The position numbers and the translations under genes were made by a program. 64,000 nt of DNA, from positions 1-64,000 of the forward strand of contig JACZJC010000003.1 in NCBI GenBank assembly GCA_014860745.1, written 5' to 3'. Source of the stretch: Anaerolineales bacterium. GTDB taxonomy: Bacteria; Chloroflexota; Anaerolineae; Anaerolineales; Villigracilaceae. The stretch's first letter is position 1; each line of letters begins with the position of its first letter. Below the pieces are notes generated by a model. The model was not told the DNA's origin. It searched no databases and saw only the letters and a list, made by a program, of their open reading frames with translations. Positions 1 through 8,484 of this stretch are shown piece after piece.

Positions 1-698
1 GGCGCAACTACAATACTCAAACTGATAACAACAAAAGCACCATCAGAGATTGAAGCAACATTGGTAGTATTACCGGGAGTACCATCCGGTATAGTGCCTA
101 TCTCACTAGGGGGAGGATCTATTTGAGTATAAGTCGCAGGGACGGTGGAGATGATCCCAGTGGGAGCAGCAGTTGGAGGATCGGTTGGTGAGGCAGTTGC
201 GATCGGAGTATCGGTTGGTGAGGCAGTTGCAGTTGGAGGATCGGTCGGCGGCGGATCCGTGCCTTCGTCGGGAGGAGGTGTGGAGGCAGTCCCTGTCGCT
301 ACCGGGGTGGTAGATGTGGGCGGGGGCGTTTCTGTCGGTGTGGGCGTCTCTTCAGGCGGCGCTGCTGTCTCGGTTGCTGGAACAGCTGTCGGGGAGGGTG
401 TGGCGCTCGGTTCGAGTACGATGAAGGCAGGGAAGACAAATCCATTTTCAGAATTGGGGGTCAGATAGGTGTCCTGCCAGGCGAAGGGTGTAAGAATTCC
501 AATATTGAAAAGCGGGATGACCGATTGCCGGCCGCCTGCCGTTTCAACATTAAGGTTCGAGCGCATCTCCGTATTCAAAGTCCAGAAGGGGATGATGCGC
601 ATACCGAACTGCCCCGCAATCAGCATCAAAAGGATGCCGATCGGCACAATAAAAATCAGCAGACTCCAATCCCTTCGGTCTCGTTCGGTCATTCTCAT
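1..698 (-). CDS. Thr/Pro-rich membrane-anchored protein (3' end outside window)
   Basis: This frame stays open from the ATG at 698 to the window edge, so the protein is truncated at its C-terminus after about 232 residues. Residues about 10-28 form a hydrophobic segment (LLIFIVPIGILLMLIAGQF) after a charged MRMTERDRRDW start, which suggests a signal anchor. An ordinary stretch of about 65 residues follows. Then comes a long low-complexity linker of TPTATP/TDPPTATASPTD repeats, and finally a second hydrophobic stretch (GAFVVISLSIVVA) at the window edge. The start overlaps the stop of the upstream histidine kinase as ATGA, so the two are probably translationally coupled. This may be an envelope partner or output of that kinase. 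No enzymatic domain is visible in the part present. Confidence 0.75.
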   Translation of the reverse strand, partial: MRMTERDRRDWSLLIFIVPIGILLMLIAGQFGMRIIPFWTLNTEMRSNLNVETAGGRQSVIPLFNIGILTPFAWQDTYLTPNSENGFVFPAFIVLEPSATPSPTAVPATETAAPPEETPTPTETPPPTSTTPVATGTASTPPPDEGTDPPPTDPPTATASPTDTPIATASPTDPPTAAPTGIISTVPATYTQIDPPPSEIGTIPDGTPGNTTNVASISDGAFVVISLSIVVA

Positions 699-2578
699 GG
701 CTTTTCCTCCGTCGCCTCATCAACAGGCAGGTTGATCGTGAATTTGCTGCCTGGGAACGTTTTTTCATTATAACCGGGGCTCTCCGCCCAGATCCGTCCG
801 CCATGCGCCTCGATGATGCCGCGGGCAATGGCCAGCCCAAGCCCGGGTCCGCCCCCTTTGAATTTTGTCTTTCCGGAAGAATGCAAAAGCACTTCGCCCG
901 TTTGCCCGAATTTTTCGAATATCAAATGGGTCGAGGCTGGGTCTATCCCCACACCGGTATCGGCCACGGTCACTTCCACCTGCGGCGGCATATTCCCGTT
1001 CAGGTATTTTCCTAAAACTTTGATCGAACCGCCATCCGGCGTAAACTTGATGGCATTCATGATCAGGTGATAAAAAACCTTCTGAATTAATTCAGGATCA
1101 GCCAGCAATGGAGGCAATTCACCCAGACCGGAAGTATCGAGCTTGATCTTCCTTTCCTCCAGCGCCTCGAGGAAACTCTTTTTTACTTTTTTGATCAGCA
1201 AATCCATCTGGATGGAGGTCTTTCTTAAGACAAGCGACTTGCTGTCGATGCGGGAAACATCGAGCATGCTTTCCACAATATCGGTCATGCGTTCCGAGCC
1301 TTCGAGGATGCCCTTGGCCAGTTTTAACAACTCGGGGTCGGCCTGGGTGTCCTGCTCCAGCATTTGCGAATATCCCATGATTAGGGTCAGCGGCGTGCGC
1401 AATTCATGGGCGGAGATCTGAATAAAGTTGGTCTTCGTCCTGTCGATCTTTCGCAGCCGCTCGTTGATCTGTTCCAGTTCGCGGGTCCGATCCTGCAGCT
1501 TTCCGGTCATGTCATCAAAGGTGACCGCAAGTTCTCCGATCTCATCCTTCGACCTAATTCCGGTGCGCTGGTCGAGGTCGCCGCCGGCGATGGCCTGCGA
1601 GGTATTCACCAGGGAATAAAGCGGGCGGGTGATCAACCGCGAGATGACGAACCCAACTGCAATCACGATCAACATCACCACTGCAAATAATTGGATATAT
1701 GCGGTTCTGCTTTCCTCACCGGATTGCAGTACAAAATCCAGCGGCAGCACCACCGCGAACACCCCAATGCGGTCGTTGCCCACCTCCAGGGGTCCGCGTA
1801 ACAGCCTGTATTTCCGGCCATCCAACTCGAAGTTACTGCCAAACACAAAATCGCCCGCACTTAATAACTGCTTGTATTCATACTCCGAAATAGATAACTG
1901 ACCAAGCGTGGCCGCATCCCCCGCCCCCATCGTGGTGGCAATCGCCTGTCCGTTTCCACTATAAATGATGAGGTCTGCAAGGGTAATGCTTTTCAGGTAT
2001 GGCAAAATATTGCGGATGGACGTGCCCACCATCACCACCCCGGAAAAATTCCCATTATTCGAAATCGGGAGGCCTGTGTAATAATAGACCTCGTTATTCG
2101 CCAAATTTGCCCCCAGCGCGCGGCGCGGCGCTTCATCGGCTCTTCGATTGGCAAGGAACGGGGCAACGATCGGGGATCTGCTCGCACCCGTAACCTCATC
2201 CACCCTCTGTAATTCGCCGTTCGAATTAACGATCAAATGAAGGAGCTCCGTCCCGTCCGGGGAGATCAAAATCAAATTTTCCGCCCCGCCCAACCCTACA
2301 AAAGCCGGCCCCACCAGTTTAAATGCAGCCTCTTTGTCTTTCTCCGAGACTGCCTGTGCAACCCCTTCATAAAACGCAATCGAGCGCGCTGTTTCAACCT
2401 GATCGGATTCCTGCCGCACAAAACTATCGGAAACCACATGCCCCGCCTCCAACAGCTGGTTCGTCAGGCGGTCACTTAAATTATTCGCCACCAGGCGCGT
2501 AACAACATAAACCCCAATCATGGCTACGACCACGGTCAATATCAGGTAAGGAAGGATGACTTTGAGACGAATGCTCAT
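695..2578 (-). CDS. membrane sensor histidine kinase (cache-like sensor, HAMP, HisKA, HATPase)
   Basis: A 627-residue two-component sensor kinase. A first TM segment (IRLKVILPYLILTVVVAMIGVYVV) leads to an extracytoplasmic domain of about 250 residues resembling double-cache sensors, then a second TM (LFAVVMLIVIAVGFVI). After that come a HAMP linker (RPLYSLVNTSQAIAGGDL...DEIGELAVTFDDM), a HisKA phosphoacceptor box (SAHELRTPLTLIMGYSQML) and a HATPase domain with N, G1 (ADTGVGID) and G2 (GGGPGLGLAIARGI) boxes. The ATG at 2578 is chosen because upstream in-frame extension only reaches a TTG. A TATAAT box lies upstream. No receiver or cognate regulator is adjacent; the gene overlaps the downstream membrane protein by ATGA. 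The signal sensed is unknown. Confidence 0.9.
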   Translation of the reverse strand: MSIRLKVILPYLILTVVVAMIGVYVVTRLVANNLSDRLTNQLLEAGHVVSDSFVRQESDQVETARSIAFYEGVAQAVSEKDKEAAFKLVGPAFVGLGGAENLILISPDGTELLHLIVNSNGELQRVDEVTGASRSPIVAPFLANRRADEAPRRALGANLANNEVYYYTGLPISNNGNFSGVVMVGTSIRNILPYLKSITLADLIIYSGNGQAIATTMGAGDAATLGQLSISEYEYKQLLSAGDFVFGSNFELDGRKYRLLRGPLEVGNDRIGVFAVVLPLDFVLQSGEESRTAYIQLFAVVMLIVIAVGFVISRLITRPLYSLVNTSQAIAGGDLDQRTGIRSKDEIGELAVTFDDMTGKLQDRTRELEQINERLRKIDRTKTNFIQISAHELRTPLTLIMGYSQMLEQDTQADPELLKLAKGILEGSERMTDIVESMLDVSRIDSKSLVLRKTSIQMDLLIKKVKKSFLEALEERKIKLDTSGLGELPPLLADPELIQKVFYHLIMNAIKFTPDGGSIKVLGKYLNGNMPPQVEVTVADTGVGIDPASTHLIFEKFGQTGEVLLHSSGKTKFKGGGPGLGLAIARGIIEAHGGRIWAESPGYNEKTFPGSKFTINLPVDEATEEKP

Positions 2579-2616
2579 AAAACCCTGTGCAATAATACAC
2601 AAAACTGGATTAAACC

Positions 2617-2646
2617 ATTATACAAACTTTATTGCCGATTATCCAA
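2617..2646 (-). promoter_or_regulatory. probable sigma-70 promoter of the histidine kinase
   Basis: Read on the minus strand there is TTGGAT (2646-2641), an 18-bp spacer, and a perfect TATAAT (2622-2617) preceded by TTTG. It lies about 40 bp upstream of the ATG at 2578. The -10 is convincing and the -35 matches 4 of 6 positions. Confidence 0.5.
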
Positions 2647-2767
2647 CCCTGGGGGGAAATGTAAGGCAATTATAATGGGAGAAATAAACGAATTTGTAAT
2701 CACTTTTGACGATTTTCGCCTCAGACCGCCCCGCCGCCTGCCCCAAATCCCAGGCAGATTCTCCCTT

Positions 2768-3208
2768 TTACAGCTGCTTCACAAAGTGGACGAGCCTCTC
2801 CACTTCGAAATACCCAAGCTTCACATGTGCGCGGATACTGGCCTCATTATCCAGCCAGGTATCCGAGGCCATCTCGGAACAACCCTTTCCGCGCGCCCAA
2901 TCCTCCGCCGCCTGGGTTAACCATTTAGAGATTCCCTGTCCGCGCATATCTGGATACACGAACCAGCCCTCGATATAACCAACCGGGCTGGTTTCACATC
3001 CCTCCCCATATTCGCGAATGCGCGCTTCGATCATGCCCACCGGCCTGCCCTCCGCCAGGGCAAAAAAGACCGCGTCATTTTCGCTCGCCAGGATTTCATC
3101 CAAATCAAAATTCAGGTAATCATCCGGTGCATCGGGCCAGATGCCTTTTCGCATGTTGAACCATTCAACCCTGTCTTCAAAGGTGGCGCGGTGAATCACA
3201 ACTTCCAT
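2768..3208 (-). CDS. GNAT acetyltransferase, aminoglycoside 6'-N-acetyltransferase-like
   Basis: A 146-residue single-domain GNAT enzyme. The overall pattern follows AAC(6')-type proteins: an N-terminal WPDAPDD segment, IREYGEGCETSPVGYIEGWFVYPDMRGQGIS carrying the acetyl-CoA loop (RGQGIS, a Q/RxxGxG/A variant), then EMASDTWLDNEASIRAHVKLGYFEVER. Length matches that family (about 145-150). The ATG at 3208 follows AGGAGA at good spacing. It lies alone between the ferritin terminator and the histidine kinase promoter. Function is inferred from family resemblance: it may acetylate aminoglycosides or only a similar small amine. Resistance cannot be claimed from sequence. Confidence 0.8.
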   Translation of the reverse strand: MEVVIHRATFEDRVEWFNMRKGIWPDAPDDYLNFDLDEILASENDAVFFALAEGRPVGMIEARIREYGEGCETSPVGYIEGWFVYPDMRGQGISKWLTQAAEDWARGKGCSEMASDTWLDNEASIRAHVKLGYFEVERLVHFVKQL

Positions 3209-3220
3209 AAATCTCCTGAT

Positions 3221-3260
3221 AAAAAAAGACCCTAAAGGCCTGAGAGCCTTCAGGGTCTTA
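3221..3260 (-). terminator. rho-independent terminator of ferritin
   Basis: On the minus strand GACCCTGAAGGC and GCCTTTAGGGTC pair around a 6-nt loop and are followed directly by seven T residues (3227-3221). It sits just after the ferritin stop. Confidence 0.85.
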
Positions 3261-3269
3261 ACTACAAAA

Positions 3270-3764
3270 CTAATCCCCGCCGCGTTTCGAAAGACGGTGA
3301 TCGAGCATCAATACGGCGGTACCGCGCTGTTCGATCAACTTCAAATTCGCCACGATCTCGGCGGCATTTTTCTCTTCCTCCACCTGCTCCGAAATAAACC
3401 ATTGCAGCATGACCTGCGCAGCATAGTCCTTCTCCTTGAGCGCGGTTTCATACAATGCATGAATCGAAGCTGTGACCTTGGCCTCGTGTGCAGCCACCTC
3501 TTCGGCAACCTCCAAGGCAGATTTCCACTCAGTCTTTGGCGCATCGATCGCTTTGAGCATCACCTTTCCGCCGCGCTCCAAAAGGAAATCATAGAGCTTC
3601 ATGGCGTGTTCGCGTTCTTCCGCCTCCTGCACGCGCATCCAATGCCCGAAACCGGGCAGGTTCGCGTCCTCGAAATATGCCGCCATTGAGAGATACAGGT
3701 AGGAGGAATACAACTCCTTGTTGATCTGGTCATTCAACGCGTCTTGCATCGCTTTGCTAATCAT
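3270..3764 (-). CDS. ftnA: ferritin (bacterial non-haem, FtnA type)
   Basis: A 164-residue four-helix-bundle iron-storage protein. It oxidises Fe(II) and stores Fe(III) in a 24-mer shell. The ferroxidase ligands are at the expected places: E17 in NKELYSSYLYL, E50 and H53 in QEAEEREHAMKLYDFL, a central EVAAHEAKVT helix, and EEQVEEE-like acidic residues (ISEQVEEEKNAAEIV) on the fourth helix. Length is normal for FtnA. There is no haem-binding Met as in bacterioferritin. The ATG at 3764 is preceded by AAGGAGG. It is monocistronic with a strong terminator. No Fur-box was sought quantitatively. Confidence 0.93.
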   Translation of the reverse strand: MISKAMQDALNDQINKELYSSYLYLSMAAYFEDANLPGFGHWMRVQEAEEREHAMKLYDFLLERGGKVMLKAIDAPKTEWKSALEVAEEVAAHEAKVTASIHALYETALKEKDYAAQVMLQWFISEQVEEEKNAAEIVANLKLIEQRGTAVLMLDHRLSKRGGD

Positions 3765-3809
3765 ACGTGCCTCCTTCTCATTAAATTATACTTTCGTTTT
3801 CGACAGTAC

Positions 3810-4784
3810 CTATTCACCAAAAACGAATAAATCACTGATGGACTCGTGGTTAAAATTATGGCGGATCGCATCGGCGAAGACTTTCGCCACGGAAAGCACC
3901 CGCAGCTTCGGAAGCTTCTTCTCCTCCGGTAGATGGACCGTATCCGTCGTGACGATCTCGCTGATCTGCGGAACCACGGCAAGCCGGTCCAGACCGCCGC
4001 GGCTGAACACGCCGTGCGTACAAAAGACCATGATGTCTTGAATCCCTTCATTGATCAGCACGCGGCTCAATTCCAAAATGGAACCGCCTGTGGCAATTTC
4101 ATCGTCGTAGATCAAAGCGCGCTTGTGACCCTTCACCTGATTCCCCACCAGCCCGCCAATCATCACCTCCGTATCCGAGACACGTTCCTTGTTCCCCGCC
4201 GCCACCGGCAGACCAAGCGTCCGCGCAAAACGAGCCGCCGACTTTGCCTGCCCCATATCCGGGGCAACGATGATCGTCCCGCTCAGGTCGCAGGTATCGA
4301 GATATTCCTTGAACACCCCGCGGCTGCTTAGCGGATCGGTGGGAACGCCAAAGAATCCATGCACCTGCGGGGAGTGGAACATCATGCTCATCACATGGGT
4401 TGCCCCGGCGGTCTTCAAAAGGTCCGCCACCAACCGGGCAGTGATCGAAATTCGCGGCGCATCCTTTTTATCCGAACGGCCAAAGGAATAATAGGGAATG
4501 ATGGCATGGACTTCCGAGGCCGCCGCCCCGCGCGCGATATCGATCATCATCAACAATTCCATCAGATGATCGTTGACCGGCTGCGAGAGTGACTGCACGA
4601 TGTATACGCGGCGGTAACGGACGCTCGCCCCCAACTGGATATACAAATTGTCGTTGCTGAAACGCGAAATGAGAGTCTCATCCAATGGCACGCCCAATTT
4701 CGACGCGATGCTTTCCGCCAGCCTGGGGTTGGAACTGCCGCTAAAAATACGCACTTCATCAGCGGGGATCGATTTATTTTCCAT
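3810..4784 (-). CDS. prs: ribose-phosphate pyrophosphokinase-like protein
   Basis: A 324-residue member of the PRPP synthetase family, which makes PRPP from ribose-5-phosphate and ATP. The PRPP-binding loop reads LIYDDEIATGGSIL (usual DDxxDTGGT), the pyrophosphate-side motif is SDTEVMIGGLVG, and the fold is complete to a C-terminal SISDLF motif. Several normally invariant sites differ from the classical enzyme. The ATP-binding RQD segment is GRSDKKDAPR, FSDGE is FSNDN, and DLHAxQIQGFF is MFHSPQVHGFF. It may be a divergent paralogue rather than the housekeeping enzyme. It is the last gene of the polX / small membrane protein operon, with GGAG upstream of the ATG. Confidence 0.82.
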   Translation of the reverse strand: MENKSIPADEVRIFSGSSNPRLAESIASKLGVPLDETLISRFSNDNLYIQLGASVRYRRVYIVQSLSQPVNDHLMELLMMIDIARGAAASEVHAIIPYYSFGRSDKKDAPRISITARLVADLLKTAGATHVMSMMFHSPQVHGFFGVPTDPLSSRGVFKEYLDTCDLSGTIIVAPDMGQAKSAARFARTLGLPVAAGNKERVSDTEVMIGGLVGNQVKGHKRALIYDDEIATGGSILELSRVLINEGIQDIMVFCTHGVFSRGGLDRLAVVPQISEIVTTDTVHLPEEKKLPKLRVLSVAKVFADAIRHNFNHESISDLFVFGE

Positions 4785-4796
4785 GTATTCTCCGTA

Positions 4797-5096
4797 CTAT
4801 TTTTTACCGCCCACCTTCGAGCGGGATAATTTCTGAAACCAACTCGCGAGCAGCGCGCTTACAAGATACCAGAAAATCAGGTCTGCAACCAGCCAAAGGC
4901 CGTTGAATTCCGAGCAGCTCTCCCCCGGCGGGCAAGGTCCCCAGGACAGAAAAAACTGCAATGGGAAGCCGATCGGAAATGTATCCGAGATGGTCGATAT
5001 CACGATTATTCGCCATAACCAGCTGGCTGCGGCGAATAAGCCAAAGGTAAGGATAATTTTTATCAGGGTGGGTCTCAACATACCCTTAATTCTCAT
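4797..5096 (-). CDS. small two-TM membrane protein, unknown
   Basis: The ATG at 5096 overlaps the polX stop as ATGA and follows GAAGAGG, so it is preferred over the longer frame from 5114. The product has 99 residues with two clear hydrophobic helices: LIKIILTFGLFAAASWLWRIIVI near the N-terminus and GLWLVADLIFWYLVSALLASWF near the C-terminus. Between them is a short loop with two cysteines (WGPCPPGESCSEF), probably extracytoplasmic. It ends in basic residues (RSKVGGKK). It lies between polX and the PRPP-synthetase-like gene with tight spacing. No family is recognised. Confidence 0.7.
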   Translation of the reverse strand: MRIKGMLRPTLIKIILTFGLFAAASWLWRIIVISTISDTFPIGFPLQFFLSWGPCPPGESCSEFNGLWLVADLIFWYLVSALLASWFQKLSRSKVGGKK

Positions 5097-6820
5097 CCTC
5101 TCTTCTTCAACCAATCCGTCAATTTCTTCGGCGTCCAGGTATTGATCACATCCTTCGGCTCCAGCCAGGCGCGGCGGGCAATGGCAACGCCGTAATGAAG
5201 GAAATCAAGGTCGCTTTCGGAATGCGCATCGGTATTGATGCTGAGGAGGACACCCAACTCTTTCGCGCGGCGGGCAGGCGCATCGTCCAGATCGAGGCGG
5301 GAGGGTTGGGCACTGATCTCCATTACCACACCCGATTCGGCCGCAGCCTTCAGAATCACCTCCATATCCAAATCCGCCGCTTCGCGGTCTGGAAGTTCAC
5401 GCCCCGTCGGATGACCGATGATATCCACGTGCGGATTTCTAACAGCCTTCAACAATCGCTCGGTGATCTTCTCGCGCGGCTGACGCAAACTGGAATGCAG
5501 CGAGGCAATCACCAGATCAAGCGAAGCAAGGAACTTGTCGGGATAATCCAACGAGCCATCGGCTTTAATTTCCACTTCGCTGGCGTGCAACACAAGGATT
5601 TCATCGCCAAGCTGTTTTTGAATCTTTTTGATTTCAGCAGCCTGTGCTTTATGCCGTTCCATCGACAAACCATTCGCAACCCCCAACCCAACGGAATGGT
5701 CTGTGAATGCAATCGCTTTAAGTCCGCGCTTTGCGGCGGCGCGCGCCATATCCAGCATACTTAATTTTCCATCGCTGTGGGTGGAGTGCATGTGCAAATC
5801 GGTTTTGATATCTTTACTTTGAATCAACCTCGGAAGCTTATTTGCTTTTGCCGCAATCACTTCGCCGTGATCTTCGCGCAATTCAGGCGGGATCCACGGC
5901 AGGCCCAGGGTTTTATAAACTTCCTCTTCCGTAGCACACAGAATTTCACCCCTGCCTTTTGTCTTTGTCAACGAATGTTCGGATAAAGACAACCCTTTAT
6001 CCAATGCAATTTGACGCAGGGCAACGTTATGATCTTTCGAGCCCGTTGCATATTGCAGCGCCGTGCCAAACTTTTCAGGCGGATGCACCCACAACTGCGC
6101 GCGCACACCGTCCATGAATTCGATGCTGGCTTTCGTCTCGCCTTTCCCTAAAACACGGCTCACGCCTTTAAGGTTGACAAAGGCATCCATCACTGAAGAT
6201 GAATCTTTTGCCGCCACCAAAATATCCAAGTCGCCGACGGTGGAACGCATCCTTCTTAAACTGCCGGCTGGTTCTGCCGCGACGACTCCCTTCACCTTTT
6301 TGAGTTGAGCAATGATCTCCTGCGCCAGCGGATACGCGCGCCCGAGCGGCAGCCTCCCCGACCTGCGGGCAAGGGATGCAATGCCTTCGAGAATCGCATT
6401 CTCAGACTTGGCGCCCATGCCGGGCAGGTCGCGCAGTTTTCCGTTTTTCGCGGCAGCTTCCAGGTCTGAAAGAGCCGTGATGTTCAACGCCTTCCAGATC
6501 AGCGCAATTTTTTTCGGTCCAAGCCCGGGCACTTGCAGCCATCCTGCCAGTTCCTCGGGAACTTCCTTTTTCAGGTTTTCCAAAAATTCAAGCTTACCTG
6601 TTTGAAGCAGCTCGTCGATCTTTTCGGCAATCGCCTTGCCCACACCGGGAATTTCACGAAGTTTTCCCTCCTTCCAATATTCGCTGGCTTCACGGCTGAG
6701 GGTCATTAAATTTTCGGAAGCCTTGCGATAGGCAAGCACAACATAAATGACCTCGCCCTTGATCTCACACAAATTGGCAATGAGGGTAAACGTATCGGCA
6801 AGTTGACGGTTGTTCATCAT
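5093..6820 (-). CDS. polX: DNA polymerase X family protein with PHP domain
   Basis: A 575-residue bacterial PolX used in base-excision and gap repair. Order of domains: N-terminal HhH/8-kDa region (EIPGVGKAIAEKIDELL, QVPGLGPKKIALIWKAL, LPGMGAKSENAIL), a pol-beta nucleotidyltransferase core with GSLRRMRSTVGDLDILV (GS plus DxD metal site), and a C-terminal PHP domain with 3'-exonuclease motifs (KTDLHMHSTHSDGK, AFTDHS, INTDAHSESDLDFL). Length matches B. subtilis PolX. Start: the ATG pair at 6820/6817 follows AAGGATTATTGTT; the longer frame from 6895 would run into the divergent glycosyltransferase promoter. It is first in an operon with the small membrane protein and prs. Confidence 0.93.
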   Translation of the reverse strand: MMNNRQLADTFTLIANLCEIKGEVIYVVLAYRKASENLMTLSREASEYWKEGKLREIPGVGKAIAEKIDELLQTGKLEFLENLKKEVPEELAGWLQVPGLGPKKIALIWKALNITALSDLEAAAKNGKLRDLPGMGAKSENAILEGIASLARRSGRLPLGRAYPLAQEIIAQLKKVKGVVAAEPAGSLRRMRSTVGDLDILVAAKDSSSVMDAFVNLKGVSRVLGKGETKASIEFMDGVRAQLWVHPPEKFGTALQYATGSKDHNVALRQIALDKGLSLSEHSLTKTKGRGEILCATEEEVYKTLGLPWIPPELREDHGEVIAAKANKLPRLIQSKDIKTDLHMHSTHSDGKLSMLDMARAAAKRGLKAIAFTDHSVGLGVANGLSMERHKAQAAEIKKIQKQLGDEILVLHASEVEIKADGSLDYPDKFLASLDLVIASLHSSLRQPREKITERLLKAVRNPHVDIIGHPTGRELPDREAADLDMEVILKAAAESGVVMEISAQPSRLDLDDAPARRAKELGVLLSINTDAHSESDLDFLHYGVAIARRAWLEPKDVINTWTPKKLTDWLKKRG

Positions 6821-6884
6821 AACAATAATCCTTTCGCGAATAGGCGGATTATACGCGCAAAATTTAGGTGATAAGATTAAGTTC

Positions 6885-8435
6885 ATGTACTCCATCCATC
6901 GTTACACAAAAACCATTCTGGCAATCTTCGTCATCATCAGCGCATTTTTGGGGGTTCTGCGATTTAACTCGCTCCAACTTGGCACGTCCTACGACGACGC
7001 GCATTACATCATCCTCGCCGAAAGCCTTTCGAGCGGACAGGGGTATCAGCTCATCAATTTTCCGCGTCCGCAGATCGAGCGCGCCTTCCCGCCCGGCTGG
7101 CCTGTTTTGCTCATGCCATGGGTTCGGCTCTTCCCCGGAAATTATGATCTCTTGAAGCTGTTTTCGCTCTTGCTGTGGCTGGCGTCCATTTTATTGATCT
7201 ACAAACTTTTCTCCAAACGGATCGAATCTCCGCAGCTTGAGATCGTCACCGGCCTGGCTGCAATTAACCCCCTGCTGGTTGGGACGTCCGTGACCGTGAT
7301 GTCTGAATCCGCATATTTATTCTTCTCCCTGCTTGCATTGATCGTATTCGACAAGTGGAATGAAACGGCCAACGGCAAGAAGGATTGGCTGGTCGTTCTG
7401 ATCGCAGTCCTTGCCATGTACACGCAGTTGATTCGAACCATCGGGGTTTCGCTGGTCATGGCCCTGCTGGTATATTTTCTACTCACGCGCCGCTTTCGCG
7501 AAGCGGGGATTACAACTGGCGTTTTTGTATCCGGCATACTCCTGCAAACATGGCTGAACCTCCGCAACGGCGGTTCGGTGGTTTCCGCGAGTTATGAAAC
7601 ACAGGTGTTCAACAGTTCCCTGCTCGATAAGATCGGGCAGATGGGTTCGAATGCCCTGGGATATTTCAACGAAATTCTGGTAGGCTCGTTGATTCCGATC
7701 TTCGGGTCGAAGGTCACGGCATATTTGGGGAGTCACGGTTTGGAAGCCCTGCCGGCGTTCGTCAATATCCTCATTTTATTTCTGGTGGTTGGGGGACTGG
7801 CGCTTTCCGGCAAAAAATTCCATGCTATGGATATTTATGTTGCGATTTATTTCCTTGGAATTTTGGCGTTTTGGAATCCAAAGGTTGGCAGCGTGAAGGC
7901 GCGCTTTTTGATTCCGATCCTCCCCTTCCTTTATTTTTATTTGACGCGGGGAATGGCCTGGGCGGCGGCAAAGCTCGCTCGAAACAGAATCAACTTCGGC
8001 AGGCGAACCGAGGCGGTGCTGGTCGGCTTGATCGCTTTGGCTTTGCTGTCGCGTAATTTTCAGGATTGGCAAAACCCGGTCATGAATCAAATGACGGATC
8101 TCTCCATCGGCGCGAGCTGGGTGGCGGAGAATGCGCCGCCCGATGCCATCGTGATGGTGAACGAACCCATCCCCGCCTATGTGCAGGTAAAAAGAAAAAC
8201 CGTCAGCTTCCCCACTGCGGGACAGAATTTGGAAAGCTATTTGACCAACCGGGGGGTCGAATACATCATCGTTTCGCCAAGGCTTCAATCGCCGCGCAGC
8301 TACGAGCTGGACCCATTCATTGCTCAGCAAATTCTGCCCGCCCTTCAATCCGCCCCGGAAAAGTTTGTGGTCGTATTCGCGAACCCCGAAAATAATGTGG
8401 AGGTATATCGATACATCGGCGGGCAGCAGGAATGA
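6885..8435 (+). CDS. GT39/ArnT-type membrane glycosyltransferase
   Basis: A 516-residue polytopic protein of the Dol-P-Man:protein mannosyltransferase (GT39/GT83, GT-C fold) type, which uses polyprenyl-phosphate sugars outside the membrane. After TM1 comes the first luminal loop with the acidic pair LGTSYDDAHYIILAESL and RAFPPGWPVLL, as in ArnT-like enzymes. About ten more hydrophobic helices follow, then a soluble C-terminal tail of about 110 residues (SWVAENAPPDAIVMVNEP...). No Shine-Dalgarno is visible before ATG 6885, but TAAGAT lies 7 nt upstream, compatible with a leaderless transcript. It is divergent from polX. The acceptor is unknown. Confidence 0.82.
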   Translation: MYSIHRYTKTILAIFVIISAFLGVLRFNSLQLGTSYDDAHYIILAESLSSGQGYQLINFPRPQIERAFPPGWPVLLMPWVRLFPGNYDLLKLFSLLLWLASILLIYKLFSKRIESPQLEIVTGLAAINPLLVGTSVTVMSESAYLFFSLLALIVFDKWNETANGKKDWLVVLIAVLAMYTQLIRTIGVSLVMALLVYFLLTRRFREAGITTGVFVSGILLQTWLNLRNGGSVVSASYETQVFNSSLLDKIGQMGSNALGYFNEILVGSLIPIFGSKVTAYLGSHGLEALPAFVNILILFLVVGGLALSGKKFHAMDIYVAIYFLGILAFWNPKVGSVKARFLIPILPFLYFYLTRGMAWAAAKLARNRINFGRRTEAVLVGLIALALLSRNFQDWQNPVMNQMTDLSIGASWVAENAPPDAIVMVNEPIPAYVQVKRKTVSFPTAGQNLESYLTNRGVEYIIVSPRLQSPRSYELDPFIAQQILPALQSAPEKFVVVFANPENNVEVYRYIGGQQE

Positions 8436-8484
8436 CCTTGTTATAATAGCGCTACCACAATTCAAAACGAAGGCAAATTGACTC

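Noticed and set aside
145-468. Plus-strand ORF of GSVGEAVAVGG repeats
   Set aside because: It is the complement of a Thr/Pro-rich linker on the minus strand. The minus frame has a coupled start, TM segment and normal composition.
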